Source of the DNA: an uncultured Acidobacteriota bacterium
GTDB taxonomy: Bacteria > Acidobacteriota > Blastocatellia > Pyrinomonadales > Pyrinomonadaceae
Direction: 5' to 3'
Assembly: GCA_937859595.1 (NCBI GenBank)
Contig: CALMAH010000003.1
Span: 1-64,000, forward strand
Length of the DNA: 64,000 nt
The notes below the pieces were generated by a model. The model saw nothing but the letters and a program-made list of their open reading frames with translations, was not told the origin of the DNA and did no database searches. The stretch's first letter is position 1. The number at the start of each line of letters is the position of its first letter. Below are positions 29,172 to 37,431 of the stretch, piece by piece. The position numbers and the translations under genes are program-made.

Positions 29172-29705
29172 ATATTTCGGTACTTGCGGTCTGTCTCCGC
29201 TGCCATTCAAGATGTGGGCCCCTCTGCAGATAGGACATATCTTGAGACTGAGCAAGCGCCAGCTTGTAGCTATTAAGGAAACTAACCCTTGATCATATAG
29301 CTGCTTTACTTCTGCTGTCGAACCAACGATAAGCCTTCCAGGCACCGACCGATCGATATCGGCAAGCTGTTTGAAGCAAAGACAGCTTTTCCCCATCATG
29401 TGCCTGCAAAGCCTGGAAAGCAACGATCTGTTCTCCGGTTCTTCGCACGACAGATAAACCACCAACTCCCGGCCGCGGATGGCAAAGGCCGCCAAAGGGG
29501 CCTCTTCGCTTCGTCCGTTTTCATAGGTGTACCGGTAAGCGCCGTAACCTACGATGCTGGCCCCCCACATACGCGGTCTTTGCAGGGTGATCTTCTCTGG
29601 CATAGCCATTAGCTCGCGGCTTTCTGCCTCCTGCCGGGCATTTGCCCGAGAGGCGATTTAGTCAATCACGCTAACGTCGCTCGACTTGGTTTTGTTGTCG
29701 GCCAT
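29055..29705 (-). pseudogene. DUF1801 protein gene interrupted by an in-frame stop
   Basis: GGAGG precedes ATG 29705. The frame reads MADNKTKSSDVSVID, then TAA (29660-29658), then continues in the same frame IASRANARQEAESRELMAMP and PRMWGASIVGYGAYRYTYEN. The second part is the DUF1801 core, and the first 15 residues also match the family start, so one nonsense codon splits one gene. Restart at ATG 29609 is possible. GKSCLCFKQLADID is the family's end motif; the frame then runs about 70 residues past it and overlaps the 3' end of ftcD, so the original stop may be lost too. Confidence 0.7.
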
Positions 29706-29910
29706 TGGATCGGTCCTCCGATGACGGATCGCGGAGCCCGTTCGTTTATCTTTTGTAACTCCGCGCCCCGTGCAAATTCTGGTCCGGTACATCGCTTTCA
29801 GGCCGTATTAGCCCGGCAACAGACGAAAAAAAGGGGCCTTCGCAATGGTTTTGGCACGAAACGGGCTTACTTGAGTTCTTGCTCAACAACAAATTACGTA
29901 TTCAGCCATG

Positions 29911-29946
29911 CAAATCGCGCAAATCGCGCAGATCACGCAAATCGCG
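29911..29946. repeat. 9-bp tandem array upstream of RecA-like gene
   Basis: Four 9-bp units, CAAATCGCG with variation (third unit CAGATCACG). They lie in the open frame ahead of the ATPase gene and would encode repeated Gln-Ile-Ala, but a later ATG is the more likely start. Confidence 0.8.
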
Positions 29947-29991
29947 CAACTTACTATTTCATTCGGCTTCATATTTCTACAAGATACGGTT

Positions 29992-31278
29992 ATGAGAATG
30001 TACCCAACATTAGATGATGACACGGGCGAGGAAATTTACACGGTGCCCGTGGAAGATGAAGGCCGGCCACTGCTCTTTGAGGATTACGACCTTTATGGTG
30101 ATGATCCCGACCCCTCTGAGGTCGGCGGATCGGCCCACACCGGTGAACCCGTGCGTTCCCCGGGTGAACCCTTAGGTTCCCCCGCTGAACGCGGCTTGGC
30201 CGCCGAGAAGCCATACAGAGTCGATGCTGACGGCCATCCCAACTATCATTTCATTGAAAAGCTGACGGACGATCTGTTGCCCGAACTCGACTTTTTCCGT
30301 TACGACAATTTCTTTGCCGCCCGGCCTGCACATGGATTTTTTATTGACCGCGAGAGCCCGCTTGAATGTGCCCCCCGATTATTTGACCAATACTGGTTAG
30401 AGGGCGAGGTCGCGGTGCTTTTCGCTGATTCCGGTGCCGGCAAGAGCATTTTGGCAACCCAGGTCGCCCAATCCATCGCGTCCGGCATTTCCATCCGGCC
30501 ATTTTATATCGACACTCCGCCTCAGCGAGTCGTCTATTTCGACCTCGAACTCTCCCAGGAACAGTTTGATCGTCGCTATTCTCACGAAGACCCGTCGCGC
30601 CCTGCCCATTTTCCGTTTCACAGGAACCTGATCCGCAACCCGCCCCATCCGGCCGCACAACGTCCTTCCGGTGTGCCGGACGAAACCGCGTTTATCTGCG
30701 ATTCCATCGTGGACATCATAGATTTCTCACAGGCCCGGGTGGCCATCATCGACAACATCACCTGGCTCAACAATTCTTCCCAGATCGGCAACGCCGCAAC
30801 ACGTGTGATGAAGGCCCTTGCTCAGCTGAAACGTCGAAAGGGACTCTCAATTCTCGTGCTTGCCCACACCCCCAAACGCAATCTGCACTCACCGATCTGC
30901 GCCAATGATCTGCAGGGTTCGCGGATGATCGCAAATTTTGCCGATAGTGTCTTTGCCCTCGGCCATTCCCGCCTCGGTCCCGACGTCCGCTATCTCAAAT
31001 CGATAAAATGCCGCAGCCTGGCCCAGACGGAACGGGCCCGCGTCGCAACTCTGCGTATAGAAAAGGACGTTTGTCTGCTCGGAATGAAGTTCATTGGCTT
31101 CTCCGACGAACGCGACCACATAGGCTGGATGAGTTCTCCAAAGGAACCCGAACTAATGGAACTCATAGAAAAGGTGTTGGAACTGCACAAGCAGGGGCTC
31201 AGCCAACGAAAGATCGGTCAGGAACTTGGGGTTTCTGCGTCAACGGTAAACCGATGTCTCAAGGTCGCAGTTGAATGA
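29992..31278 (+). CDS. RecA-like / RepA-type AAA ATPase with C-terminal HTH
   Basis: Start set at ATG 29992 (MRMYPTLDDDTGEEIY), giving 428 residues; the frame extends to 29908 through the 9-bp repeats. Walker A is VLFADSGAGKSIL near 143-155 and Walker B is VAIIDNITWLNN, followed by VLAHTPKRN, as in RepA/AAA_25 hexameric ATPases. The C-terminus GLSQRKIGQELGVSASTVNR is a helix-turn-helix. Such proteins act on DNA in plasmid or phage replication or related repair. No replication origin or phage gene is adjacent. A GEPxxSP heptad repeat lies near residue 50. Confidence 0.8.
   Translation: MRMYPTLDDDTGEEIYTVPVEDEGRPLLFEDYDLYGDDPDPSEVGGSAHTGEPVRSPGEPLGSPAERGLAAEKPYRVDADGHPNYHFIEKLTDDLLPELDFFRYDNFFAARPAHGFFIDRESPLECAPRLFDQYWLEGEVAVLFADSGAGKSILATQVAQSIASGISIRPFYIDTPPQRVVYFDLELSQEQFDRRYSHEDPSRPAHFPFHRNLIRNPPHPAAQRPSGVPDETAFICDSIVDIIDFSQARVAIIDNITWLNNSSQIGNAATRVMKALAQLKRRKGLSILVLAHTPKRNLHSPICANDLQGSRMIANFADSVFALGHSRLGPDVRYLKSIKCRSLAQTERARVATLRIEKDVCLLGMKFIGFSDERDHIGWMSSPKEPELMELIEKVLELHKQGLSQRKIGQELGVSASTVNRCLKVAVE
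30142..30192. repeat. 21-bp repeat inside the ATPase gene
   Basis: GGTGAACCC recurs at 30142, 30163 and (as GCTGAACGC) 30184, exactly 21 bp apart, encoding heptads GEPVRSP, GEPLGSP, AERGLAA in the N-terminal linker. The period is the same as in the two intergenic arrays of this window. Confidence 0.6.
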
Positions 31279-31279
31279 A

Positions 31280-31351
31280 GTGTTTCAAGTGTTTCAAGTG
31301 TTTCAGGTGTTTCAAGTCTTTCAAGTGTTTCAGGTGTTTCAAGTGTTTCAC
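31280..31351. repeat. 9-bp tandem array downstream of RecA-like gene
   Basis: Eight units of GTGTTTCAA (variants end in G or C; one has GTCTTTC). The array begins one base after the ATPase stop codon. A short inverse, GAAACGAAACAC, lies at about 31371-31382, so the transcript can fold back. Confidence 0.85.
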
Positions 31352-31450
31352 ATTGGCTTTTCCACCTTTCAGAAACGAAACACCCAGCCGCAATATCAGC
31401 CGCGCCGATTGAAATCGGCACTGCCCTATGCGCACAATGGTAACGTTGAA

Positions 31451-32926
31451 ATGAACAGCTCGTATGAAAAAGTACTCGCACTTGCCGAGGCTGTCCAAGC
31501 ATCCGGTGGCCGTGCGATGCTCGTCGGCGGGTGTGTCCGCGATGAGCTGATGGGAGTTGGGCCGAAGGACTGGGATCTGGAGGTGTATGGGATCGAGCCG
31601 GGACGCCTGAGGGAGATTCTTGAGGGGTTTGCGTGTTCTCTCCGCGAAGACACGAGCCAGGGCGACGATCATGGCGGTTCGGCAGACGAGGTGGAAAAAA
31701 ATGTTCGTACTCCGACCGTGAATGTCGTAGGCGAGGCATTTGCGGTCTATAGGCTTGGACAAGACCTGGATGTTTCAATCCCCCGCCGCGAGCGAAAGAC
31801 GGGCCGCGGGCACAAGGGATTTGTGGTCGAGGGCGACCCCGATATGTCGTTCGAAGAGGCTTGTTCGCGGCGGGATTTTACGATAAATGCCATTTTGAAA
31901 GACCCGCTTACCGGCGAGATCATAGATCCTTTTGACGGAAGAGGCGATATTGAACGCGGTATCTTGCGAATGGTCTCAAAAGACACATTTGCAGAAGACA
32001 GCCTGCGAGTTCTGAGGGCGGCGCAGTTTGCGGCAAGATTTGAGTTCGAGATCGATCCGGAAACGGCCAGGTTCTGCACGGAAATAGATGTGACCGACCT
32101 CCCGCGCGAACGCATCTGGGGTGAATTGGAAAAGCTTTTGTTAAAGGCTGGGCAGCCTTCCATAGGGTTAGAGTTATTGTACAAGTGGGGCGTGGTCGGG
32201 CAGTTGTTTCCTGAGCTTGAGGCACTTGTCGGCGTCCCGCAGGAGCCCGATTGGCACCCCGAAGGCGACGTCGACGTGCATACCCTTATGGTCGTTGACG
32301 AAGCACGCAAGCTGATCGACGATCTGCCGTATGAGCGGCAGGTCGCTGTGATGCTAGGAGCCTTATGCCATGACCTCGGCAAACCGCCGACGACCGAGTT
32401 TGTCGATGGGCGTATCCGTTCGCGCGGACATGACGAAGCCGGCATCGAGCCGACGCTCTCGCTCCTCGACCGGCTGGGTATCTTTACACTCAACGGGTTT
32501 GATGTGCGCAACCAGGTCGTCCAACTTGTCCGCTATCACCTCAAACCCGGCGAATTTTACAAAGCGGAAGAGAAGAATCCGGTTGGCGACGGTGCATTCC
32601 GGCGTCTCGCCCGCAAGGTCGAGCCCGACCTGCTTTATCGCGTTGCCAAGGCCGACAGCCTCGGCCGCTATCCAGACGGCGACCGCAGCAAAATGATCTT
32701 TGGTTCCGAGGCGCAGGAATGGTTCATCGAACGCGTCCGTGCACTCGATATCGAGAAAAAGGCTCCCGACCCGATATTGATGGGCCGGCACCTGATCGAA
32801 CTGGGCCTGGAACCATCGCCTAAGTTCAAAGAGATACTCGATGCCGTCTATGAGATGCAGTTGGACGGCCATGTCAGCGGACTCGACGAAGCGATCGCCG
32901 AGGCGAAGAAGCTCTTTGACAATTGA
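31451..32926 (+). CDS. cca: CCA tRNA nucleotidyltransferase with HD domain
   Basis: Start set at ATG 31451 (MNSSYEKVLALAEAVQASGG); the longer frame runs through the 9-bp array. 491 residues. The nucleotidyltransferase head has MLVGGCVRDELMG and DWDLEVYG, followed by RRDFTINAILKDPLTG, DPFDGRGDIERGILR and RVLRAAQFAARFEF. An HD phosphohydrolase domain (ALCHDLGKPPTTE) ends in a tail domain. It adds or repairs the tRNA 3' CCA; HD versions also remove 2',3'-cyclic phosphate. CCA-adding and poly(A) polymerases are hard to tell apart by sequence. Confidence 0.85.
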   Translation: MNSSYEKVLALAEAVQASGGRAMLVGGCVRDELMGVGPKDWDLEVYGIEPGRLREILEGFACSLREDTSQGDDHGGSADEVEKNVRTPTVNVVGEAFAVYRLGQDLDVSIPRRERKTGRGHKGFVVEGDPDMSFEEACSRRDFTINAILKDPLTGEIIDPFDGRGDIERGILRMVSKDTFAEDSLRVLRAAQFAARFEFEIDPETARFCTEIDVTDLPRERIWGELEKLLLKAGQPSIGLELLYKWGVVGQLFPELEALVGVPQEPDWHPEGDVDVHTLMVVDEARKLIDDLPYERQVAVMLGALCHDLGKPPTTEFVDGRIRSRGHDEAGIEPTLSLLDRLGIFTLNGFDVRNQVVQLVRYHLKPGEFYKAEEKNPVGDGAFRRLARKVEPDLLYRVAKADSLGRYPDGDRSKMIFGSEAQEWFIERVRALDIEKKAPDPILMGRHLIELGLEPSPKFKEILDAVYEMQLDGHVSGLDEAIAEAKKLFDN

Positions 32927-32953
32927 AAAGCGCCCAGCCGTATGACCGGGCGC
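32926..32953 (-). terminator. Rho-independent terminator of rpoD
   Basis: GCGCCC (32930-32935) pairs with GGGCGC (32948-32953). Read on the minus strand, the stem is followed by TTTTC, which suits termination of rpoD transcription in the gap shared with the convergent cca gene. Confidence 0.65.
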
Positions 32954-32983
32954 GTGGTTGAGGTGGTAGATGTAGATAAGCGG

Positions 32984-34708
32984 CTACTTGCCTTCGAGGA
33001 AGGCTTTCAGTCTGCGGGACCGAGACGGGTGGCGGAGCTTTCTTAAGGCCTTGGCCTCGATCTGGCGGATACGTTCTCGGGTCACGGCGAAATGTTGGCC
33101 GACCTCCTCGAGCGTATGTTCACTACCGGTGGAGCCAAGCCCAAAGCGCATCTTGATCACCTTTTCCTCACGCGGCGTAAGCGTCGCTAGGACCTCGTCG
33201 GTGATCTCGCGAAGGTTTGAAAATGTGACCGATTCCGCAGGATTCAGTATCGAGCGGTCCTCGATAAAATCGCCCAGATGCGAATCTTCCTCTTCGCCGA
33301 TAGGCGTTTCCAGCGAGATCGGCTCCTGTGCGATCTTGAGCACCTTTCGCACTTTCGAAACCGGGATGTCCATCCGCTTGGCGATCTCTTCACTGGTCGG
33401 TTCGCGGCCAAGCTCCTGTACGAGCAGCCTCGAGGTGCGGATCAGCTTATTGATGGTCTCGATCATATGCACCGGAATCCGGATCGTCCGGGCCTGGTCG
33501 GCAATGGCACGCGTTATCGCCTGCCTGATCCACCACGTTGCGTATGTCGAGAACTTATATCCACGCCGCCACTCGAACTTATCGACCGCTTTCATCAGGC
33601 CGATATTGCCTTCCTGGATCAGGTCCAGGAATTGCAGTCCGCGATTTGTGTATTTCTTCGCGATCGAAACCACCAGCCGAAGGTTCGCCTCGACCAACTC
33701 GCGTTTTGCCTGGTTCGTTTCGGCCTCGCCGACGGTGATGGTCTGGAACGAACGCTTTATCTCAAGCGACGTCAGAAAATATCTGTCCTCGATCTCCGCA
33801 ATGGCTTGTTTTTCTTCTCGGATCTTTGCGTTAAGCTGCCGCTTTTCGGCGGCCGGGGGCTTCTTTGCAGCCTTGTCTTGTGCTCGTTTCAGAGCTCGTT
33901 CGTGTTTCTTTAGCTCGTCAACGTTCTTCCGTATCGCCGAGATCAGTATCTGCGTGGAATGTTCAGTCAGATTGAGGTTTTTGATCTCCTGCGCCACCTC
34001 CAGCCGCATCCGCGCCGTCTTTCGCCGGAGCCGCAGCAGCTTTTTGGACATCTTGCCTTTCTGGGCATCGTGTTCCTTGCGGAGCTGGTTCCACACCTTG
34101 ATCGTGGCGGCAAAATTCTGCTTTATATTCGCGATGCCTTCAAGCGTCCACCGGAGATATTCCTCGGCCTTGTCCTCCTCAAGCGAGATATCCGCCTGTT
34201 CCGAGAAAGTCACCGTTTCGCGAATGCTCGCCTTGCCGCTTTCCAGGTCTTCACCGAGCTTTATCAGCCTTTCAACGGCTATCGGAGAGCGGGAGATGGC
34301 TTTTTGCGTCTTTATCTGGCCCCGCTCTATCCGTTTAGCGATCGCTACTTCGCCCTCGCGGGTCAGCAGCGGGACGATGCCCATTTCGCGGAGATACAGC
34401 CTGACCGGGTCGTTCGATTTATCGAGTGCACCGGCCGAGAGATCTAGATCGAGATCGTCCTCGTCGACCGACTCGTCTTCATCGTCGTCCAGAGCAAGGT
34501 TTGATGCTCTTTCGAGCAGCCTCGCGTCAGATTCGGCAACCGAGATATTTGCGCCTTCGAGCCTTTCAAGGACGTCCTCAAGATCGTCCGGGGACATCAT
34601 GTTCTCTGGTATCTCACGGTGCAGTTCGTCGAGGCTTAGGAATTTCTTTCTTTTGCCGATGGCCATCAGCCGGTCCATCAGGTCTTCTTTTTCGTCGTAA
34701 TCGGGCAT
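32984..34708 (-). CDS. rpoD: RNA polymerase primary sigma factor RpoD
   Basis: 574 residues. Region 1.1 ([20 protein letters not shown]) starts the protein; region 1.2 is [20 protein letters not shown]; region 2 has [40 protein letters not shown] (2.3-2.4) and region 4 ends with [20 protein letters not shown]. This is the housekeeping sigma factor. dnaG lies just upstream on the same strand, the usual pairing. The spacer between regions 1.2 and 2 is Lys/Glu-rich. Confidence 0.98.
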   Translation of the reverse strand: MPDYDEKEDLMDRLMAIGKRKKFLSLDELHREIPENMMSPDDLEDVLERLEGANISVAESDARLLERASNLALDDDEDESVDEDDLDLDLSAGALDKSNDPVRLYLREMGIVPLLTREGEVAIAKRIERGQIKTQKAISRSPIAVERLIKLGEDLESGKASIRETVTFSEQADISLEEDKAEEYLRWTLEGIANIKQNFAATIKVWNQLRKEHDAQKGKMSKKLLRLRRKTARMRLEVAQEIKNLNLTEHSTQILISAIRKNVDELKKHERALKRAQDKAAKKPPAAEKRQLNAKIREEKQAIAEIEDRYFLTSLEIKRSFQTITVGEAETNQAKRELVEANLRLVVSIAKKYTNRGLQFLDLIQEGNIGLMKAVDKFEWRRGYKFSTYATWWIRQAITRAIADQARTIRIPVHMIETINKLIRTSRLLVQELGREPTSEEIAKRMDIPVSKVRKVLKIAQEPISLETPIGEEEDSHLGDFIEDRSILNPAESVTFSNLREITDEVLATLTPREEKVIKMRFGLGSTGSEHTLEEVGQHFAVTRERIRQIEAKALRKLRHPSRSRRLKAFLEGK

Positions 34709-34758
34709 ATTCAGTAAACGATCCGGGCCGCGGTCCGTAAATCGTTGTTAGCAAACAA

Positions 34759-34764
34759 ATTATA
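34759..34764 (-). promoter_or_regulatory. Possible -10 box for rpoD
   Basis: Read on the minus strand, TATAAT occurs about 50 bp before the rpoD ATG in the 116-bp dnaG-rpoD gap. The matching -35 is poor (ACATTT at about 17 bp). An internal promoter for rpoD here would match the macromolecular-synthesis operon pattern. Confidence 0.3.
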
Positions 34765-34824
34765 TACGTCTGGAGGGCATTAAATGTTCCACGGCCATCC
34801 CCGGGATGTAAACCTAGAAGTATA

Positions 34825-36672
34825 TCAGATTTCGCGGATCTTGCTAAGCAGGTCACGGTTCATTCTCGCCAGATCGATCTGTTCGGTCACAAGCTGTGCG
34901 GCCAGGTCATGGTCGCCCCGTTGTTCCGCGGATGTAAGCTCGCGGGTTATTTCGGATATGCGGTTCTGTATGGCCATCGAGCGAAGCGAAAATATGCAAT
35001 TTTCGGCACGGTGGAAAACTTCGTCCAGAACTTCGCCTGGCTGGCGTTTGGGCTCGGTCATTAGGAGCATAGGGACGAAATCCGCGAGAAATTCATCCTC
35101 TTCTGCCAGCGACATCAGGGCCTCGGACGTAACGGGCCGCCCTTGATCCATTGAGCCGATCATATGCCGGAAAACAAGCGATGTCGCAAGCCCTTCGTAG
35201 TCCGAGTCTTCGAGGAGAGGAAATACCTCCTGCCGAAGTTCATCGTCATAGACGAGAAGTTCAAGCAGATGCTGTTCGGCGACCGTTACCTTTGCACGGG
35301 CGACCCGCCGAACCTGCTGTTGGACGGCGGTCCGTTCGACACGATCGGCGTTTTTCACGGTCTGCCAAAGTTCGCGTTTAAGCCCGGCGTCATCGATGCG
35401 AAAATGCGTCATCGCATCGTCAAAACTCTGACGTTTTTGAATGGGGTTTTTTATAGCGGCAAGAACCGGAATGACCTCTTCGATGGCTTCGGCCTTTTGA
35501 CGGGCGTTTGCAAGCGAACGGCCTGCCATAGAGGATCCCAACACAAAGGTCAGGAAAGGGGCCGAACGGCTGCGGGCATTGTTATAGCTTTCGGTACCGT
35601 TTTTACGAATAAAATCGTCGGGGTCTTCACCATTTGGCAGGGTGAGCACCTTTATTTCAAAATCCTGTGGGAGCAGGTGCTCGATGGCGCGCGTTGCAGC
35701 CTTGATCCCGGCCTGGTCACCGTCATAATTTACGATAATGCGTTTCGTAAAACGGCCAAGCAGCTTTGATTGCTCCGGCGTGAAAGCGGTTCCGAGACTG
35801 GCGACGACATTTGCTACGCCGAATTGATAAAGCGCGATCAGATCGAGATAGCCTTCGACGAGGATGGCAAATTTCTTTTGGCGGATCGCTTCCTTCGATT
35901 GGAAAAGGCCATATAGATGCTGGCCCTTGATGTAGGCCGGGGTTTCCGGGGAGTTAAGATATTTCGGCTCGTCACTGCCCATTGCACGGGCGCCAAAAGC
36001 GACCGGATTGCCGTTCACGTCCAAAATAGGGAACATTATCCGCCCGCGAAAGCGGTCAAAGACCCTTTCCTTTTCTTCATTTACCGAGACAAGGCCACTT
36101 TGCTCGATAAGGCTTTCGTCAGCGCCTTTTTCTTTCAAATGGGTTAGCAATGCATCCCAGGAATCCGGCGAAAAACCTATCCGAAACTCTCGAATGATCT
36201 CCTGAGAAATACCGCGCTGTTCCAGATATTCGCGGGCTGCTCGGGCCTTTGCGTTCTTTCCCTGCAGTTCCTGTTCCCAGAATTCGAGCGCGATGCGATT
36301 AAGTTCGATAACCTGATCGGAAAGTTTTTTCCGTTCCTCTTTACGCTTTTTCTGCTGCTCGTATCTCTGATCGTCGATAGGTTCCGGCAGCGGAATGCCG
36401 GTCATCTCGGCAACACGGCGGACAGCCTCGGGAAAAGTAAGCCCCTCCATCTCCATCAGAAAATTAAACGCCGTGCCGCCCTTGCCGCAGCCAAAGCATT
36501 TATAAAACCCTTTCGAAGGATTGACCGAAAACGAAGGCGTCTTTTCCTGATGAAAAGGGCAGCACGCCATCCAGTTCGCCCCTTTCTTCTTGAGCGGAGC
36601 GTACGGCTCTATTATCCGCACCAGATCAGCACGGTCCTTCAGATCATCTATGAAATATTGGTCGTAAAGCAC
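34825..36672 (-). CDS. dnaG: DNA primase
   Basis: 615 residues from GTG 36672 (MLYDQYFIDDLKDRADLVRI). The zinc domain has CCPFHQEKTPSF and YKCFGCGKGG (CHC2 type); the Toprim domain has LVEGYLDLIALYQFGVANVV and NYDGDQAGIKAATRAIEHL; a C-terminal helicase-interaction domain follows. It makes RNA primers for replication. Its start lies 3 bp after the stop of a secreted-protein gene, and its first 56 bp are repeated at the heads of the two genes upstream. Confidence 0.97.
   Translation of the reverse strand: MLYDQYFIDDLKDRADLVRIIEPYAPLKKKGANWMACCPFHQEKTPSFSVNPSKGFYKCFGCGKGGTAFNFLMEMEGLTFPEAVRRVAEMTGIPLPEPIDDQRYEQQKKRKEERKKLSDQVIELNRIALEFWEQELQGKNAKARAAREYLEQRGISQEIIREFRIGFSPDSWDALLTHLKEKGADESLIEQSGLVSVNEEKERVFDRFRGRIMFPILDVNGNPVAFGARAMGSDEPKYLNSPETPAYIKGQHLYGLFQSKEAIRQKKFAILVEGYLDLIALYQFGVANVVASLGTAFTPEQSKLLGRFTKRIIVNYDGDQAGIKAATRAIEHLLPQDFEIKVLTLPNGEDPDDFIRKNGTESYNNARSRSAPFLTFVLGSSMAGRSLANARQKAEAIEEVIPVLAAIKNPIQKRQSFDDAMTHFRIDDAGLKRELWQTVKNADRVERTAVQQQVRRVARAKVTVAEQHLLELLVYDDELRQEVFPLLEDSDYEGLATSLVFRHMIGSMDQGRPVTSEALMSLAEEDEFLADFVPMLLMTEPKRQPGEVLDEVFHRAENCIFSLRSMAIQNRISEITRELTSAEQRGDHDLAAQLVTEQIDLARMNRDLLSKIREI
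36617..36672 (-). repeat. dnaG 5'-end repeat, copy R1 (native)
   Basis: The first 56 bp of dnaG, from its GTG to GTGCG in the LVR codons. It matches copy R2 at 47 of 56 bases and copy R3 at 47 of 56. Confidence 0.9.
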
Positions 36673-36675
36673 TTG

Positions 36676-37413
36676 TTAGGGAAGATACCACAACTCAGTT
36701 ATCGGTTCTTGTCCGGCGGGTTTCTTGGGCTTTACGATGAACACTCGAATCCGATCTCGAGCGATTCCGTGTTTCTTAACTAGTTCGGAAACGACGATAT
36801 CGGAGGCCTTTCGGGCAACCCTTGAAGATACGTCACGGAAAACCAGGTTTGCTCGTGATCTGGGATTTGCGTTAAGAAACTTGCCGAAGATGTCGACACT
36901 ATTCTCAGCGCATTCGGGGTAAGGATATACTAACTCCTCGGCACCGAAAATAAAGGGTTTTCTTATGGTGGGCGGGATTTCGTACGATTGGTCAATTTCT
37001 ACCAGTGGTTCAGGAGAGCCTGGAGGCAACCGCCAAAAACGAATCCTCGTTTCGGTCTCTGTACTCGAACGGACAATCTTTAGTCGGTTTATGTCGAAGC
37101 GTCGAATACGAGTGTAATTCTCGATCATTTGTATTCGAGAGACGCTATCACGACGCCCTTCGGGTGAACTCGCGATCGTCACGAAGCCAGTGGACCCGGG
37201 GTTGTTAGAAAGTTCTACGTAGAAATGGTCTAATCGAGCCAAATTATCGGCGCATGGCAGGTTCCCAAACTCGTCAACCAAAATTGCCTCCACCCGCTCT
37301 TGGCCAACTGCTGAAAATACGAGCGAAACGACAAATGTCACGATCACTAATGATCGACGCACCAGATCGGCACGCTCTTTCAGGTCATCAATTAAGTGTT
37401 GGTCGTAGAGCAC
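36676..37413 (-). CDS. Secreted protein with OmpA-like end, headed by a dnaG 5' copy
   Basis: From GTG 37413 the protein would read MLYDQHLIDDLKERADLVRR and then a hydrophobic segment SLVIVTFVVSLVFSAVGQ, about 245 residues in all. A second possible start is the GTG at the end of the leader (about 37362), giving MRRSLVIVTFVV, a classical signal peptide. The C-terminal part (SRVARKASDIVVSELVKKHG, then RDRIRVFIV) resembles OmpA-type peptidoglycan-binding ends, a weak match. It stops 3 bp before dnaG. Confidence 0.75.
   Translation of the reverse strand: MLYDQHLIDDLKERADLVRRSLVIVTFVVSLVFSAVGQERVEAILVDEFGNLPCADNLARLDHFYVELSNNPGSTGFVTIASSPEGRRDSVSRIQMIENYTRIRRFDINRLKIVRSSTETETRIRFWRLPPGSPEPLVEIDQSYEIPPTIRKPFIFGAEELVYPYPECAENSVDIFGKFLNANPRSRANLVFRDVSSRVARKASDIVVSELVKKHGIARDRIRVFIVKPKKPAGQEPITELWYLP
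37358..37413 (-). repeat. dnaG 5'-end repeat, copy R2
   Basis: 56 bp matching dnaG R1 at 47 positions and R3 at 51 (by hand count). It ends at the GTGCG that could be the true start of the cargo gene. Two residue changes from R1 (Tyr to His, Phe to Leu) suggest the encoded peptide is not strongly conserved here. Confidence 0.88.
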
Positions 37414-37431
37414 CAAAGGTTGAATTCGCCT

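Noticed and set aside
28391..29206. 271-residue minus frame opposite ftcD
   Set aside because: Shadow of a clear gene; no start signal.
31271..31450. N-terminal extension of the CCA enzyme with repeated Phe-Gln-Val
   Set aside because: It is the 9-bp array read as codons; the family start is at ATG 31451.
32988..34700. 570-residue plus-strand frame opposite rpoD
   Set aside because: It covers almost exactly the rpoD gene in antisense, is Ser/Arg-rich and matches nothing; a shadow of codon bias.
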